Assembly (NCBI GenBank): GCA_027066725.1
Contig: JAMONC010000346.1
Span: 1 to 5,672, forward strand
DNA from: Desulfobacterales bacterium
GTDB lineage: Bacteria; Desulfobacterota; Dissulfuribacteria; Dissulfuribacterales; JAMONC01
Reading direction: 5' to 3'
Length of the DNA: 5,672 bases
Shown here: in pieces, positions 5,152 through 5,672 of the stretch
Numbering within the stretch: position 1 is the first letter of the stretch
Layout: every line of letters starts with the position of its first letter
The notes under the pieces: model-generated
What the model was told of the DNA's origin: nothing
Seen by the model: the letters and a program-made list of their open reading frames with translations, nothing else
The model's database searches: none
Translations under genes and position numbers: made by a program

Positions 5152-5672
5152 AAGAGCCAATTGATGTACCTTACCAGCAAAATGTACAGCACTTTTTTGA
5201 GTAATTGGATCAAATGCTGAGGGATCTGCTGTACAATGATATTGCACTAACCTTCCAATTAATACCAAGGCATCTTCTATATTAAGACCCAAAAGCCCTT
5301 CTATAACCTCCCAACTAGCACCACAGGGCGCTCCTTTTAATACCTTAATATTTTTTATTTTATTGCTAGAGAGATACACTTCATATTCAGGGAAACCAAA
5401 TCTTTTTGAATAAAAATCAATACTTTTATGATATCCTAATCCACAACAAGTAAATGGGCAAATAGCCCCTTTTATTTTTTGCCCAGATGCTACTACAGGA
5501 ATACCTTTTTTATTGCATATCTGCACTAAAAAATATGATAGATCAGGATGTTTTATATAATTTAAAACCATATCTGCGTTAAAATCTTCCCTTAAAAATT
5601 CCTCTGGCTCATCAATAACAATATCTTGACTAATAGCAGGTAAATTTATAATTGGAGAAATTAGTATTTCTG
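5128..5672 (-). CDS. DUF166 family protein, N-terminal part beyond the window
   Basis: The reading frame stays open to the window edge, so the ATG at 5571 is an internal methionine, not the start; 180 complete codons are visible. I recognise the DUF166 family (Pfam PF02593 from memory), found in methanogens and anaerobic bacteria and without an established function; some members carry an old thymidylate synthase label that I do not adopt. Numbering from the first complete codon, visible marks are IDEPEEF (19-25), HPDL (41-44), AICPFTCCGLG (69-79), LKGAPCGASWE (111-121) and HCTADPSAFDP (145-155), with C71, C75, C76, C116 and C146. Such clustered cysteines suggest a metal or iron-sulfur site, which is inference. 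No signal peptide or membrane helix is seen in the visible part. The stop TAA lies inside the 3' end of nagZ. Confidence 0.75.
   Translation of the reverse strand, partial: EILISPIINLPAISQDIVIDEPEEFLREDFNADMVLNYIKHPDLSYFLVQICNKKGIPVVASGQKIKGAICPFTCCGLGYHKSIDFYSKRFGFPEYEVYLSSNKIKNIKVLKGAPCGASWEVIEGLLGLNIEDALVLIGRLVQYHCTADPSAFDPITQKSAVHFAGKVHQLALKKGIKSY

Overview
The window reads as a chromosomal housekeeping segment of an AT-rich bacterium. The minus-strand gene order zapB-like / zapA / 6S RNA / rny / tyrS is one I associate with Desulfobacterota (the former Deltaproteobacteria), and a DUF166 protein next to nagZ also fits an anaerobe of that kind. This taxonomic guess rests on synteny and protein character only. 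I see no mobile element, CRISPR array or tRNA.

Layout. Bases 1-1142 (minus) hold most of tyrosyl-tRNA synthetase, whose C-terminal tail is cut by the window edge. Bases 1176-2738 (minus) encode RNase Y, starting at an ATG 12 bases inside a possible GTG. Bases 2739-3390 contain no protein gene but are full of inverted repeats and look richer in G+C than the flanking genes. Three parts can be told apart, all best read on the minus strand: a structured rny leader (about 2739-2882), an unidentified structured stretch ending in a terminator-like hairpin (about 2905-3150), and a very good 6S RNA candidate (about 3190-3384) with a TATAAT promoter overlapping the end of zapA. Bases 3400-4038 (minus) encode ZapA and a small ZapB-like coiled-coil protein behind a good sigma70-type promoter (TTGACT, 17 bases, TTTAAT). 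Divergent from it, 4146-5141 (plus) encodes a cytoplasmic NagZ-type beta-N-acetylglucosaminidase. It ends tail-to-tail, overlapping by 14 bases, with a minus-strand DUF166-family gene that runs off the right edge.

How the parts fit together. ZapA and the ZapB-like protein serve Z-ring assembly. 6S RNA modulates RNA polymerase, RNase Y starts mRNA decay, TyrRS charges tRNA, and NagZ recycles cell-wall fragments. The cluster thus joins growth-related functions.

The most interesting material is the non-coding block. G-U versus A-C pairing in the helices sets the strand of the 6S RNA without any database. The rny leader can pair either with itself or with the bases next to the start codon, and the unidentified element at 3074-3150 also has two mutually exclusive folds.
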